NCBI RefSeq assembly: GCF_016907695.1
Contig: NZ_JAFBCK010000001.1
Location: 3,692,501 to 3,756,500, forward strand
Reading direction: 5' to 3'
Origin: Actinokineospora baliensis
Lineage (GTDB): Bacteria; Actinomycetota; Actinomycetes; Mycobacteriales; Pseudonocardiaceae
DNA: 64,000 nt
Part shown: in pieces, positions 16,087-24,696 of the stretch
Position numbering within the stretch: the first letter of the stretch is position 1
Layout of the letters: the number at the start of each line of letters is the position of its first letter
Program-made: the position numbers and the translations under genes
The notes under the pieces: generated by a model
What the model saw: the letters and a program-made list of their open reading frames with translations, nothing else
The model's database searches: none
What the model was told of the DNA's origin: nothing

Positions 16087-16863
16087 TCAGGCGGAGAGCA
16101 CGCCGCGGGACACGCGCTCGGCGATCGCGGCGACCATCTTGCGGGGCCGACGCGGTGACAGGTGCGCGTTGGCGGCGTTGACCAGGCCGGGCACGAGGTA
16201 GCCGCGGTCGCGGTCCAGCGCGCGCAACGTGGCGGCGACAACGGCTTCGGCGGACATGAACTTCCCGCCGATCGCAGCTTTGCGCCCGACCTCCACCGTG
16301 TCGAAGAACTTCGTCTCGGTGGGGCCGGGGCACACGCACAGCACCGTTGCGCGGCCCTTGAGCTCCGCGCGCAACGCGAGGCTGAAGTTGAGCACGAACG
16401 TCTTGCCCGCCCCATAGGTCGCGAAGTACGGCGTGGGCTGCAGGGCTGCGGTCGAGGCGACGGTGATGACCGCGCCCTTGTCCGCCAGCACCTGCGGGAT
16501 CAACGCCCTGGTCAGGGCCACGAGGCTGACCACGTTGACCATCAACTGGTCCCGGTCGCGGCCGTCGGCGATCTCTTCGAACCGGCCCGCCGTGCCGAAC
16601 CCGGCGTTGTTGACCAGGGTGTGCACCGAGATGCCCTTCGCGGCGAGTCGGTCGACGATCGAGGGCACGGCCTCGGGGGCGCTGAGGTCCTGGGCGATCA
16701 CCTCGGCCCGCACGCGGTAGGTCTCGCGCAGGCGCCGCGCGAGCTCCTCCAGCCGTTGTTCGCTGCGCGCCACCAGCACGACGTCGTACCCGCGCGCGGC
16801 GAACCGCTCGGCGAACTCGGCGCCCAACCCGGCGGACGCCCCGGTGACCAGTGCGGTGCTCAT
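16087..16863 (-). CDS. short-chain dehydrogenase/reductase (SDR)
   Basis: A 258-residue classical SDR using NAD(P)H. The Rossmann motif is TGASAGLG (residues 7-14), the NNAG motif is LVNNAGFG, and the active site has Ser (TVASTAAL), Tyr and Lys (YFATYGAGK, a Y-x-x-x-K arrangement). CPGPTETKFF follows, as in the DltE/YqjQ-like SDR branch. The substrate is unknown. The ATG at 16863 has a strong AGGAGG upstream. It is divergent from a TetR regulator with three copies of an octamer in the shared region, so repression by that regulator is likely. It converges on the protease gene with only 10 nt between them. Confidence 0.9.
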   Translation of the reverse strand: MSTALVTGASAGLGAEFAERFAARGYDVVLVARSEQRLEELARRLRETYRVRAEVIAQDLSAPEAVPSIVDRLAAKGISVHTLVNNAGFGTAGRFEEIADGRDRDQLMVNVVSLVALTRALIPQVLADKGAVITVASTAALQPTPYFATYGAGKTFVLNFSLALRAELKGRATVLCVCPGPTETKFFDTVEVGRKAAIGGKFMSAEAVVAATLRALDRDRGYLVPGLVNAANAHLSPRRPRKMVAAIAERVSRGVLSA

Positions 16864-16886
16864 GGGTCTGTCTCCTCCTGCTCGAA

Positions 16887-16946
16887 CTATCTGCACCATA
16901 TGTGTAGCAGATAGGCGGGTAAATGCACCAGCTCTGTCGCAGATAG
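16887..16946. promoter_or_regulatory. TetR operator candidate: three GCAGATAG half-sites
   Basis: An inverted pair, CTATCTGC (16887-16894) and GCAGATAG (16907-16914), is separated by 12 nt. A third identical half-site GCAGATAG lies at 16939-16946, just before the TetR promoter hexamer. The arrangement covers both divergent promoters. Confidence 0.75.
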
Positions 16947-16957
16947 TGGTCCCGGGG

Positions 16958-16963
16958 TACCGT
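16958..16963 (+). promoter_or_regulatory. candidate -10 hexamer TACCGT, leaderless start of the TetR gene
   Basis: TACCGT is followed by 6 nt and then the GTG at 16970. No ribosome binding site is visible. This selects the GTG over upstream in-frame codons that would overlap the operator. Confidence 0.45.
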
Positions 16964-16969
16964 ACGGCC

Positions 16970-17539
16970 GTGGCCACCCAGGAGCGCCCCCTGCGCGCCG
17001 ACGCCGAACGCAGCATCCGCACCATCCTCGAGGCGGCGGAGAAGGTCCTGGCGGTCAACCCGACCGCGTCCCTCGAGCAGATCGCCGAGACCGCGGGCGT
17101 GGCTCGCACGACGATCCACCGCCGCTTCGCCAACCGCCAAGCCCTCGTCGACGCCATGGTCCGCAACGTCCTCGACCAGCTCGACGCCGTCATCGAGTCC
17201 GCGCACCCCGAGACCGCGCCGCCGTTGGTCGCCCTGCACCAGGTCACCGCGGAGGTGCTGCGGGTGAAGCTGGGCTGGCCCTTCGCCATGACCGAGTCCT
17301 TTGCCCCCGGTTCGAAATGGGCCCAGGGCCAACACCTCCTGGTGACCCGCTGCCTGGCCCTGCTCGCCCGAGCCCAATCCGCGGGCCTGCTGGCCGCGGA
17401 CGCCGACCTCCCCTGGACCTGCCAGGTCTACTACGCCCTCATCGGCGAAGCCGCCCACAACACCACCGCCACCGACCCCCACGAACTCGCGACCAAGGTC
17501 ATTGACACCCTCCTGCACGGCGCGGGCCCACGCTCCTGA
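16970..17539 (+). CDS. TetR family transcriptional regulator
   Basis: A 189-residue repressor. The N-terminal HTH is SLEQIAETAGVARTTIHRRF (around residues 32-51), the canonical TetR DNA-binding helix pair with a recognition helix ending in the Tyr-His/Arg-Arg-Phe pattern. The C-terminal helical ligand domain is unremarkable. It probably represses itself and the divergent SDR gene through the GCAGATAG sites, with a substrate or product of the SDR as a plausible inducer (inferred). Confidence 0.9.
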   Translation: MATQERPLRADAERSIRTILEAAEKVLAVNPTASLEQIAETAGVARTTIHRRFANRQALVDAMVRNVLDQLDAVIESAHPETAPPLVALHQVTAEVLRVKLGWPFAMTESFAPGSKWAQGQHLLVTRCLALLARAQSAGLLAADADLPWTCQVYYALIGEAAHNTTATDPHELATKVIDTLLHGAGPRS

Positions 17540-17939
17540 CTTCCGTGACGGGACTGGTCTAGTTTTCGTCAACAGTGGGCGTAGATTCCCGAGGGCGTGG
17601 ATAGACGGCCAACTCCATGGACCGCGGAATGGCGGTTTCCGCAACGCGGCGTAGTTTTCCGGTCCATGTTGTGGATGATGGACCGCACATCGGAAATGAG
17701 GGTTGTGCAGCTTTCCGGCAACCGGCGAAATCTCGCCACCGGAACCACCTGTGCGGGTGAAATTCCGCCCTGAAGTGGGTCTGCCTTGCGCCTTTCTCTC
17801 CTATTTGCTGTCCTTGGCAACGTGGCGCGGATGTCCACAACTTGGCCAGTGGTTCTCCGTAACGGGTACCCGGGTGGCGCGATCTTGTGAAGGCGAGCGG
17901 GCGCACTCGACGTCGCTTACCCGAGGAGGTGGACCGGGG
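17540..17939. other. 400-nt upstream region of the TIR-NTPase/radical SAM operon
   Basis: This region is less G/C-rich than its neighbours (for example AGTTTTCGTCAAC and AGTTTTCC) and holds the operon promoter. I searched it for a small precursor peptide. A 47-codon frame from ATG 17617 and a 19-codon frame from ATG 17831 exist, but neither has a ribosome binding site or a leader-core character. No terminator-like hairpin was identified. The only firm signal is GAGGAGGT at 17923-17930, the ribosome binding site of the TIR gene. Confidence 0.5.
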
Positions 17940-19799
17940 ATGACCAGAATATTCCTCAGCTACTCCTCCGCTGATGTCGAAATCGCCCGCAGGGTCGCCG
18001 GGGTGTTGCGCGAGCGCGGTGCCGATGTCTACTTCACCTCACCCGAGCAGCGGGGCGGCCAGTCCGAGGCGGCCATCGAGCGCGAGGTCGAACTGGCGGA
18101 CGCGTTCGTGATGCTGATGTCGCCTTCCGCCCAGGACTCGCCGCGCTGCCGGGCGGAGTTCCAGATGGCGACCGACCGCCACCTCAAGGAGGACCGCGCC
18201 CTGCTCTACGTCTACAAGGTCGCCGAGGACGGCGAGCGGGGGTGGGGGCGGCTGTGGGACCAGATAGACCTCCTTCCCCCGGTTTCCCAGGACAAGTTGG
18301 TCGGCGCACTCGGTGTGGTCCCCATCGATGGAGACACCGTGCCCGCTACCGCACCACCCCGAGAGGAACCCTTCCGCAACCGCCGCGACGAGCTCAACCT
18401 CGTCGCGGACGCGATGAGAACATCGGGCGGACAGGACTTCTGGGTCGTCACCGCGCCGCCGAAACTGGGCAAGACGTGGTTCCTCACCAAGGTGCGAGCG
18501 AGGTTGGCCGAGAAGCGGAAGGTGGCCGCCGCGGTGGTCGACCTGCGCGAGCAGTCGCTGGACCTGCGACGGGACGCCAAGGGACTGCTGTGCGCGCTGC
18601 TGGACACCGAGGCAGACGCGAACCGCTCGGACGAGCAGTTGGTCGGCGACATCGTGAAGTCCCTCGCCAAGCGGGAGCGCCACCACGTGGCGATGCTCGA
18701 CAGCGCGGAACTGCTGCACCGCTCGACCGTGGACTCCCTGCGCATCCTGACCAGCCGGGTGTTCGACAAGGTGAACAGCGGGGCGCGCAACCCGGACGTC
18801 CGGCTGTCCCTGATCGTCGCGAGCCGTCGAGCCGACGAGTGGTCCGGCCTGGATTGCCAGGGCGAATCGGTGCACCACTTCCGGGCCCTGCACCTGAGCC
18901 AGTTCGACGACCACGTGGTCCGCGACATGCTCAACGACATCACCGAGGCGACATCGGTCCGCTTCGACGGCGACATCCTGCACCAGTGGACCGATGGGTT
19001 GCAGCAGTTGAGCGTCGGGTTGCCCGCACTCCTGGTCCGGTCCGTGGCGTGGGCGCGCCACGAGCAGTTCTACGACCACGGCGAGTGCTACACCCCGGAC
19101 GTGTTCGACAACGTGGTCCAGCCCTACGTCACGAGCGAGCTGCTCTCGATGCAGACCCTGCTCGAACCCGGCGACAAGATCGCCGAGCGCTACCGGGTCG
19201 TGCTCAAGGCCCTCGACCTGATCTCGGTCTACCGGATGGTCACCACCTCCCACCTCAAGCACCACCTCGACGACGACGTCGAGTTCGGCGCCGCGCTCGC
19301 CGAGGCGGCGTGGGCGGTCGAGGACCTGTGGGAGGCCATCGGCAAGACCGCCCTGGTCACGGGGGTCTCCGAGTTGTGGCACTCGCTGTTCCCCCCGTTC
19401 CGGGCGTTGCTGTGCAAGCACTTCCACCGCGATGACGAGCGCAGGCGGGTCGTGCACTCCAGCGCCCGCAAGCTCTACGAGGGCTTGGCCGCCAACGGCG
19501 TCAACGGCAGCGACCGGGTGCGGGTGTTCCTCGAACTGATCTGGCACGAGGCGATGCTGCTCCAGTGCACCGACGCGCGGGGGTTGGCCGCCAAGCTGCC
19601 TGACGCGGCGGCCGCCCTGACCAAGCGGGTCATCCGGCCGGACACCTTCGGACCGGCCTTCGGGCCAGCCGAGTTCCGTGCGTCGGTCCGCAAGCAGCTC
19701 AGCGCGGACCGCGAGTTCGCCGCGCTGACCAAACCGCACAACGGGCTGCTCAACGCGGTGCTGACCAGTGTGTGCCAGAACATCGAGGGAGGCACCTGA
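17940..19799 (+). CDS. TIR domain-NTPase fusion protein, first gene of a TIR/TPR/radical SAM operon
   Basis: A 619-residue soluble protein. The ATG at 17940 follows GAGGAGGT by 9 nt. Residues 1-125 form a TIR domain (IFLSYSSADVEIARRVAGVL). Glu73 in CRAEF sits where NAD-cleaving TIRs keep their catalytic glutamate. Residues about 145-420 are a P-loop ATPase: FRNRRDEL, an abbreviated Walker A APPKLGKT (172-179) and a Walker B-like HVAMLDSAEL. The C-terminal part is helical. Such fusions act as NTP-driven sensors whose TIR consumes NAD+ or scaffolds signalling. It ends 1 nt before the next gene. Proteins with TIR-like domains also occur in FxSxx-COOH peptide loci (FxsC), a possible functional parallel. 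The role here is unproven. Confidence 0.85.
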   Translation: MTRIFLSYSSADVEIARRVAGVLRERGADVYFTSPEQRGGQSEAAIEREVELADAFVMLMSPSAQDSPRCRAEFQMATDRHLKEDRALLYVYKVAEDGERGWGRLWDQIDLLPPVSQDKLVGALGVVPIDGDTVPATAPPREEPFRNRRDELNLVADAMRTSGGQDFWVVTAPPKLGKTWFLTKVRARLAEKRKVAAAVVDLREQSLDLRRDAKGLLCALLDTEADANRSDEQLVGDIVKSLAKRERHHVAMLDSAELLHRSTVDSLRILTSRVFDKVNSGARNPDVRLSLIVASRRADEWSGLDCQGESVHHFRALHLSQFDDHVVRDMLNDITEATSVRFDGDILHQWTDGLQQLSVGLPALLVRSVAWARHEQFYDHGECYTPDVFDNVVQPYVTSELLSMQTLLEPGDKIAERYRVVLKALDLISVYRMVTTSHLKHHLDDDVEFGAALAEAAWAVEDLWEAIGKTALVTGVSELWHSLFPPFRALLCKHFHRDDERRRVVHSSARKLYEGLAANGVNGSDRVRVFLELIWHEAMLLQCTDARGLAAKLPDAAAALTKRVIRPDTFGPAFGPAEFRASVRKQLSADREFAALTKPHNGLLNAVLTSVCQNIEGGT

Positions 19800-19800
19800 G

Positions 19801-22599
19801 ATGTCCACGCCCGAGTCCGACTACGTGCCGCGCGCCGCCGAGCAGCGGTTGCTCGCCGAGATCGATCAGGTGCGCGAGAGCGGGGACAGCAAGGTGGTCC
19901 TGCTCTACGGGCCGGGCGGTGTCGGCAAGACCAGGATGCTGCGCTCGCTCGCCGACCGGGCACGTGCGGACTCGGGCACCACCTGGCTGGAGCCGCTCGA
20001 CGTCGACGACTCCGAGTACTGGGCGCTGGAGAACGTGCAGCGGCGGGTGGCCGAGGCGCTCGACCCCGACCGGGTGCACTTCGACGACTTCCTGACCTAC
20101 CTCACCAGCGCGCAGGCGTTACCGCGCGCCGGGGAGACCGCCTCCGGCGTGCAGACCCGGATCCGGGCGCGGTTCCGGCGCTGCTACGGGCGGTTCCTCC
20201 GGCGCACCGGCGCCACGGTCGTCATCCCGCTCGACACCGTGGAGGTCATCCGCGACTCGTACCTGCTCACCACCCTGGTGGCCTGGATGGCGGAGCTCCC
20301 GGCCACGGTGTTCGTGCTCTCCGGCAGGCCGCCCGACGGCGATGACGCCATCGCCGACCAGGTGCGGACCCTGACCACCACCGTGCTGGAACTGGGCGGC
20401 TTCAGCGAGGTCGAGGGGCACCGGTTCCTCGACGGCAACGAGATCGGTCGCCGCTTGCCGCCGGAGCTGGTGACAGCGCTCGTGGCGTTGACCGACGGCC
20501 ACCCGCTGTGGCTCGAGCTCGCCGTCGACTACCTGCGCGGCAACAGCCTACCGCCGGAGATGCCGAAGCCGCCGTACGACGGGCTGCAGCGCGAGGCGTT
20601 CCGCCGCATGCTGATCGCCCCGTTCCGGGGCACGGGCTTCTGGGCCGAGGCGATCAAGCGGCTTGCGGTCGTGCGCCACAGCGTGGACCAGGGGATCTGG
20701 CGATCGCTCATGGCCAACCGGGAGCTGCCCGCTGACGCGCCGGAGTGGCCTCTCGCCTGGGCAGCGCTGCGCGCCCGGCCCTGGATCCGGTTGCGCGCCA
20801 ACGGCCAGGAAGTGACGCTGCACGACGCCTTGGCCGAAGAGCTCATCCGCAGGTTGATCCCGTTGCACGACCACGACGCCTCCTGGCGCACCGCCCTGTG
20901 GCGAACCGCGGCAGCGGCGTTCGCCGCCAAGGAGAACGAGTACGAAGACGTCGTCCCGACCATCGACGCGACGCTGGTCTACGACGACCAGGACGAGCGG
21001 GGCAGCGTCAAGACCCAGCAGTTGGCCAAGCTCGACGTCCGCAAACGGCAGCTCGACCGGATGCGCGCCGCCCGGCTGCACTACGTGCTCCTGTCGGACT
21101 TCGAACTCGGGGCCGAACAGGTCGCCGCCGAGTTCCGCACCGCTGCCACGCGCGACGACCTGCGCTTCATGCAACTGGTGCACCACGAGATCCGCCGGTT
21201 CCTGCCCGCGGGCGACCAGCGACCCGCCTTCGACGCCATCGGCGTGGTCGTCGAGAAGTTCCGCGAATGGCTCACCGGCAAGCCGCAGCGGTGGCTCGAC
21301 ATCGTGCTGAACGTGGCGCGGTACCTGGTGCAGACCTCGCAGGCCAAGCCTGCCGTCGCCCTGCTCGGCGGCCTACCCCCGGTGCGCGAACCGGAACGGG
21401 CATACGAGGTGGCCAGGGAGCAGGGCAACGCGTTCATGCGGCTGCCCGGAGGGATGATCGACGCCGATCGGTACTTCAGGGAGGCGTTGGAACACGCGCA
21501 GTCCTGCGATGCCCCGCGCCGGGAGCGCTTGACCGCCCAGGCCCGCAAGGAGTTGGGGTTCTTCGCCCGCAACGTCGGCCGCTGGGGCGATGCCGACGAG
21601 CACTACGGGCACGCGTCCGCGGCCATCGCGCGGGTCGGTGCCACCTCTGACGTGCGCGGCGAACATGCCTCCATCTCGACGAACTGGGCCTATCTGAAAG
21701 CCTTGCGCGGCAACTACACCGAGGCCACGCACTTGGTGGACGAGGCGCTGCGGTTGCGCCGCGATCTCGGCAATCCGTTGGGCATCGCGATCTCGCACAG
21801 CACCGCGGGGGAGGTGTGCCGCTACGACCAGCGTTTCGACGACGCCTGGAACCACTACCTGCAGGCGGAGTTGCTGCTGGCGGGGATGGGCAACCAACCG
21901 TGGCTCGGGCAGATCTACCAGGAGCAGGCGATCTGCCTGTTGCAGGCCAGCCGCGAGGGGACCGACCTCGAGGAGCAACCGCTCGACCGGGCCAAGGAGC
22001 TGATCGACCGGGCGCTCGACATCTGCCGCGAGCACGCCATCCGGTGGTACCCGTCCGCACTCAACCGGGCGGGGCGCATCCACTACGCCGATGACGCCGA
22101 CCGCGGGCTGCTGTACCTGCGCGAAGCGATCGAGAAGGCCGAGTTGGTCGCGGACGGGTGGTTCCAGTCGGCCAGCCTCATCGAGTTCCTCGAGCTCAAC
22201 TACGCCACCTGGGAGGCCACCGGGAACCAGTCCTACCGCGACACCATCGCCGACTGGAAGCCCAAGGTCTTCAGCACGATGGAGCAGTTCGAGTTCGCCG
22301 ACCTACGACCCCGCTGGGAGCTGATCAACGCTCACCTCGCGGTGCACGACGCGGTGCGGGCGGGCAGTGCGGACGGGCTGGACCCGGTCGCCCGCACCTA
22401 CGGTCGGGCGCTGCTCGCGCTCGCCCACAACCGGGTCGGTTCGCACGGGGCCGCGGCACTCGACAGCGAGTTCACCCGGTTCGGCAAGCTGTACGTGCGG
22501 CTGGGCGCCCCGGTGCGCGGTAGGTGGTACGAGCTGCTGCGCGCTCACTGGGCCGCGGACGCGCCCCCGCTGGTGGAGCGGCTCGACCGGTTGCGTTGA
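19801..22599 (+). CDS. STAND NTPase with C-terminal TPR array, second gene of the TIR/radical SAM operon
   Basis: A 932-residue soluble protein. The P-loop GPGGVGKT is at residues 37-44, and VVIPLDTVEVI near residue 140 acts as Walker B. A sensor-type region (VFVLSGRPPD, ELGGFSEVEGHRFL, then TDGHPLWLELAVDYL) is typical of AAA_16/STAND ATPases. From about residue 530 the chain is made of TPR-like helical pairs (FMRLPGGMIDADRYFREALE, NWAYLKALRGNYTEATHLVD, YLQAELLLAGMG). No TIR or HTH is present. The ATG follows the previous stop by a single nucleotide, so it is strongly coupled. It may form the sensing or scaffolding partner of the TIR-NTPase, by analogy with FxsT-type TPR proteins. Confidence 0.85.
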   Translation: MSTPESDYVPRAAEQRLLAEIDQVRESGDSKVVLLYGPGGVGKTRMLRSLADRARADSGTTWLEPLDVDDSEYWALENVQRRVAEALDPDRVHFDDFLTYLTSAQALPRAGETASGVQTRIRARFRRCYGRFLRRTGATVVIPLDTVEVIRDSYLLTTLVAWMAELPATVFVLSGRPPDGDDAIADQVRTLTTTVLELGGFSEVEGHRFLDGNEIGRRLPPELVTALVALTDGHPLWLELAVDYLRGNSLPPEMPKPPYDGLQREAFRRMLIAPFRGTGFWAEAIKRLAVVRHSVDQGIWRSLMANRELPADAPEWPLAWAALRARPWIRLRANGQEVTLHDALAEELIRRLIPLHDHDASWRTALWRTAAAAFAAKENEYEDVVPTIDATLVYDDQDERGSVKTQQLAKLDVRKRQLDRMRAARLHYVLLSDFELGAEQVAAEFRTAATRDDLRFMQLVHHEIRRFLPAGDQRPAFDAIGVVVEKFREWLTGKPQRWLDIVLNVARYLVQTSQAKPAVALLGGLPPVREPERAYEVAREQGNAFMRLPGGMIDADRYFREALEHAQSCDAPRRERLTAQARKELGFFARNVGRWGDADEHYGHASAAIARVGATSDVRGEHASISTNWAYLKALRGNYTEATHLVDEALRLRRDLGNPLGIAISHSTAGEVCRYDQRFDDAWNHYLQAELLLAGMGNQPWLGQIYQEQAICLLQASREGTDLEEQPLDRAKELIDRALDICREHAIRWYPSALNRAGRIHYADDADRGLLYLREAIEKAELVADGWFQSASLIEFLELNYATWEATGNQSYRDTIADWKPKVFSTMEQFEFADLRPRWELINAHLAVHDAVRAGSADGLDPVARTYGRALLALAHNRVGSHGAAALDSEFTRFGKLYVRLGAPVRGRWYELLRAHWAADAPPLVERLDRLR

Positions 22600-22647
22600 C
22601 CCGAACCCGAGATGGCCGCGAAGCCCGCGCCGTGAAAGGCTCCTGTG

Positions 22648-24123
22648 ATGACGTCGACGGACCGGCGCGTGGTCGTGCTGTCCACAAGGGATATCCCCGG
22701 CGACCGTGAGCACGTGGTGCACAACTGCGAGGACTGCGCCTGCCCGGTCAGCGGCGAACGCGCCGCGCGCGAGCTGCCCGAGCTGCCCGCCGCTCCTCTC
22801 TTGCGCGCGCGTGAGGTTGTCGAGGTGCCGCTGGAACCCGGGTACTTCGCGTTGTTCAGCCCGCACGGGGGCGGTGGTGTCGTGGTGGTCGACACGGCGG
22901 GGCGCGAGCTGCTCGAGACCTTCGCCGAGCCGACGCCCGCCTCGTCCGTCGTCGCGGGCTCTCCTTCGCTCGAACAGGCGATCCGCACCCTGGTCGGGTT
23001 CGACGTGCTGCACCCGGTCGGCAGGCCGCCCGCACCGGTGTTCGAGCCGAGCACGGAGCTGACCGCGTGGCTGCACGTGACCAACAAGTGCAACCTGCGC
23101 TGCCCGTACTGCTACGTCCACAAGTCCGAAGAAGCCATGGACGACGACGTCGCCAAGGACTCGGTCGACGCGCTGGTCGCCTCCGCCAAGCGGCACGGTT
23201 TCCGGTCACTGCGGTTGAAGTACGCCGGTGGTGAGGCGAGCATGAACGCCGCCGTCCTGCTGCACCTGCACGACCACGCGACGGCGCTGTGCCGCGATGC
23301 CGGGCTGGGGTTGTCCGCGGTGCTGCTCAGCAACGGGGTCGCGCTCAACGGCGCGCTCGTGTCGGCTTTGCGCACCCGCGACATCCGGGTGATGATCTCG
23401 CTGGACGGCCTGGGCGAGACCCACGACGCGCAGCGCCCCACCGTGGGCGGGAAACCGTCGTCAGCCCTGGTCCTGCGCACCATTGACCGGCTGCTCGACG
23501 CGGGCATCTCTCCCCACCTGTCCATCACGGTCACCAACCGCAACGTCGACGGGATCGCGGACGTCGTGCGCATGGCGGTGCGCCGCGACCTCACCTTCAG
23601 CATCAACTTCTTCCGCGACAACGACTGCGCGGCCTCCTTCGACGACCTCCAGTACGCCGAACAGGCCATGGTCGAGGGGCTGGACCGCACCTTCGCGGTC
23701 ATCGAGGAAGTGCTGCCCCGGCGCAGCGTCCTGGGGTCGGTGCTCGACCGCGGGCAGTTGGTCGCGCCGCGCAGGCGGGCCTGCGGTGTGGGCGACGACT
23801 ACGTGGTGATCGACCAGAGCGGCGGGATCGCCCAGTGCCACATGGAGATCACGCGGGTCGTGGGGAACGTGCGGACCGACGACCCGGTGTCGGCGATCAG
23901 GTCGGGCCAGGGGGTGCGCAACCTGCTCGCCGACACCAAGACCGGCTGCCGCGACTGCAGCTGGCGGAACTGGTGCTCCAGCGGCTGCGCCGCGGCCACG
24001 TTCCGCGCGACGGGCCGGTGGGACGTCCAGTCGCCCAACTGCGGGATCTACCGCGCGATCTACCCGCGGGCGGTCCGGCTGGAGGGCCTGCGGATCCTCC
24101 GGTACGCGCGGCGCTCGGCCTAG
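22648..24123 (+). CDS. radical SAM/SPASM enzyme with N-terminal PqqD-like (RRE-type) domain
   Basis: A 491-residue enzyme. Residues about 55-125 look like a PqqD/RRE winged-helix domain (EPGYFALFSPHGGGGVVVV, then LEQAIRTLVGFDVLHPV), which in RiPP maturases grips a leader peptide. The radical SAM core has CNLRCPYCY (Cys148, Cys152, Cys155) binding the 4Fe-4S cluster and the GGE-like AGGEAS. The C-terminus has a SPASM-type cysteine set (RACGVGDD, AQCHME, GCRDCSWRNWCSSGC, NCGIY) for auxiliary clusters. A further CEDCAC cluster (residues 27-32) precedes the RRE-like part. It should modify a peptide or protein substrate, but no precursor gene was found nearby. Third gene of the operon, 48 nt after the TPR gene. 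GTG 22645 is an alternative start. Confidence 0.88.
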   Translation: MTSTDRRVVVLSTRDIPGDREHVVHNCEDCACPVSGERAARELPELPAAPLLRAREVVEVPLEPGYFALFSPHGGGGVVVVDTAGRELLETFAEPTPASSVVAGSPSLEQAIRTLVGFDVLHPVGRPPAPVFEPSTELTAWLHVTNKCNLRCPYCYVHKSEEAMDDDVAKDSVDALVASAKRHGFRSLRLKYAGGEASMNAAVLLHLHDHATALCRDAGLGLSAVLLSNGVALNGALVSALRTRDIRVMISLDGLGETHDAQRPTVGGKPSSALVLRTIDRLLDAGISPHLSITVTNRNVDGIADVVRMAVRRDLTFSINFFRDNDCAASFDDLQYAEQAMVEGLDRTFAVIEEVLPRRSVLGSVLDRGQLVAPRRRACGVGDDYVVIDQSGGIAQCHMEITRVVGNVRTDDPVSAIRSGQGVRNLLADTKTGCRDCSWRNWCSSGCAAATFRATGRWDVQSPNCGIYRAIYPRAVRLEGLRILRYARRSA

Positions 24124-24132
24124 CCCTGGAAG

Positions 24133-24687
24133 TCAGGGGCGGCGACCGGAGAGGTCGAGGAGGCGGTCTTGGAGGGACGCGGACTCGTCCAGGTCGCCGC
24201 TGGGGCCGGTGCCGAACATGCCGAGGGTGCCGATGACCGGGGCGAGTGCCCGCATGTTCTCCCAGGTCTGCTCAACAAGTGCCGGGTCGAGCTTGTCGTC
24301 GACGTCCAGGGCTCTGGCGAGGTCCCAGGCGTGCACGAGGTACTCGGCGATGCGGAAGTCGACGGCTTGGCGGGCGGGGACCGGGCCTAGGGGGTGGGGG
24401 ACGATGCGGTCCAGTGCTTCGGGGACGGCTGCCCGGTCCAACGCCTCGGCTGACGCGGTGAACACGGCCAGCGGGTCGTCGTCCCCGATCCAGTCGGCGC
24501 CCAGCGCTTCGACGGCGGTGTCCGCGGTGCCGCCGGTGAGCAGGGCGGTGGTCATCCGGTCACCGCCGATGACGTGGTTGACCAGGTCGCGGACAGCCCA
24601 CACCGGGCATGGCGTGGGCGCCGCGAGCGCGTGGGGCGTGAGGTGGACAAGTCGACGTCGGAACTCGTCGCGGGCGGTGTGCAGCAC
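24133..24687 (-). CDS. TIGR03086/DinB-like metal-binding protein (maleylpyruvate isomerase N-terminal fold)
   Basis: A 184-residue four-helix-bundle protein. The family metal-ligand histidines are seen in VWAVRDLVNHVIGGDRMTT (His38) and EYLVHAWDLARAL (His119), which match the TIGR03086 pattern. Members are small metal-dependent thiol transferases or isomerases, possibly mycothiol-dependent; the substrate is unknown. The GTG at 24687 has GAGGAGA upstream, which overlaps the end of the MerR gene 9 nt away, so both form one operon. It converges with the radical SAM gene, with 9 nt between the stops. Confidence 0.85.
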   Translation of the reverse strand: MLHTARDEFRRRLVHLTPHALAAPTPCPVWAVRDLVNHVIGGDRMTTALLTGGTADTAVEALGADWIGDDDPLAVFTASAEALDRAAVPEALDRIVPHPLGPVPARQAVDFRIAEYLVHAWDLARALDVDDKLDPALVEQTWENMRALAPVIGTLGMFGTGPSGDLDESASLQDRLLDLSGRRP

Positions 24688-24696
24688 GGTGTCTCC

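Noticed and set aside
17617..17760. 47-codon frame upstream of the TIR operon as a RiPP precursor
   Set aside because: No ribosome binding site, no leader-core pattern, no FxS-type end, and basic residues scattered throughout.
17831..17890. 19-codon frame as a precursor peptide
   Set aside because: Too short, with no ribosome binding site. Chance is enough to explain it.
18039..19808. 589-codon minus-strand frame across the TIR-NTPase gene
   Set aside because: Shadow of the TIR-NTPase; Arg/His/Gly/Gln-rich with no domain.
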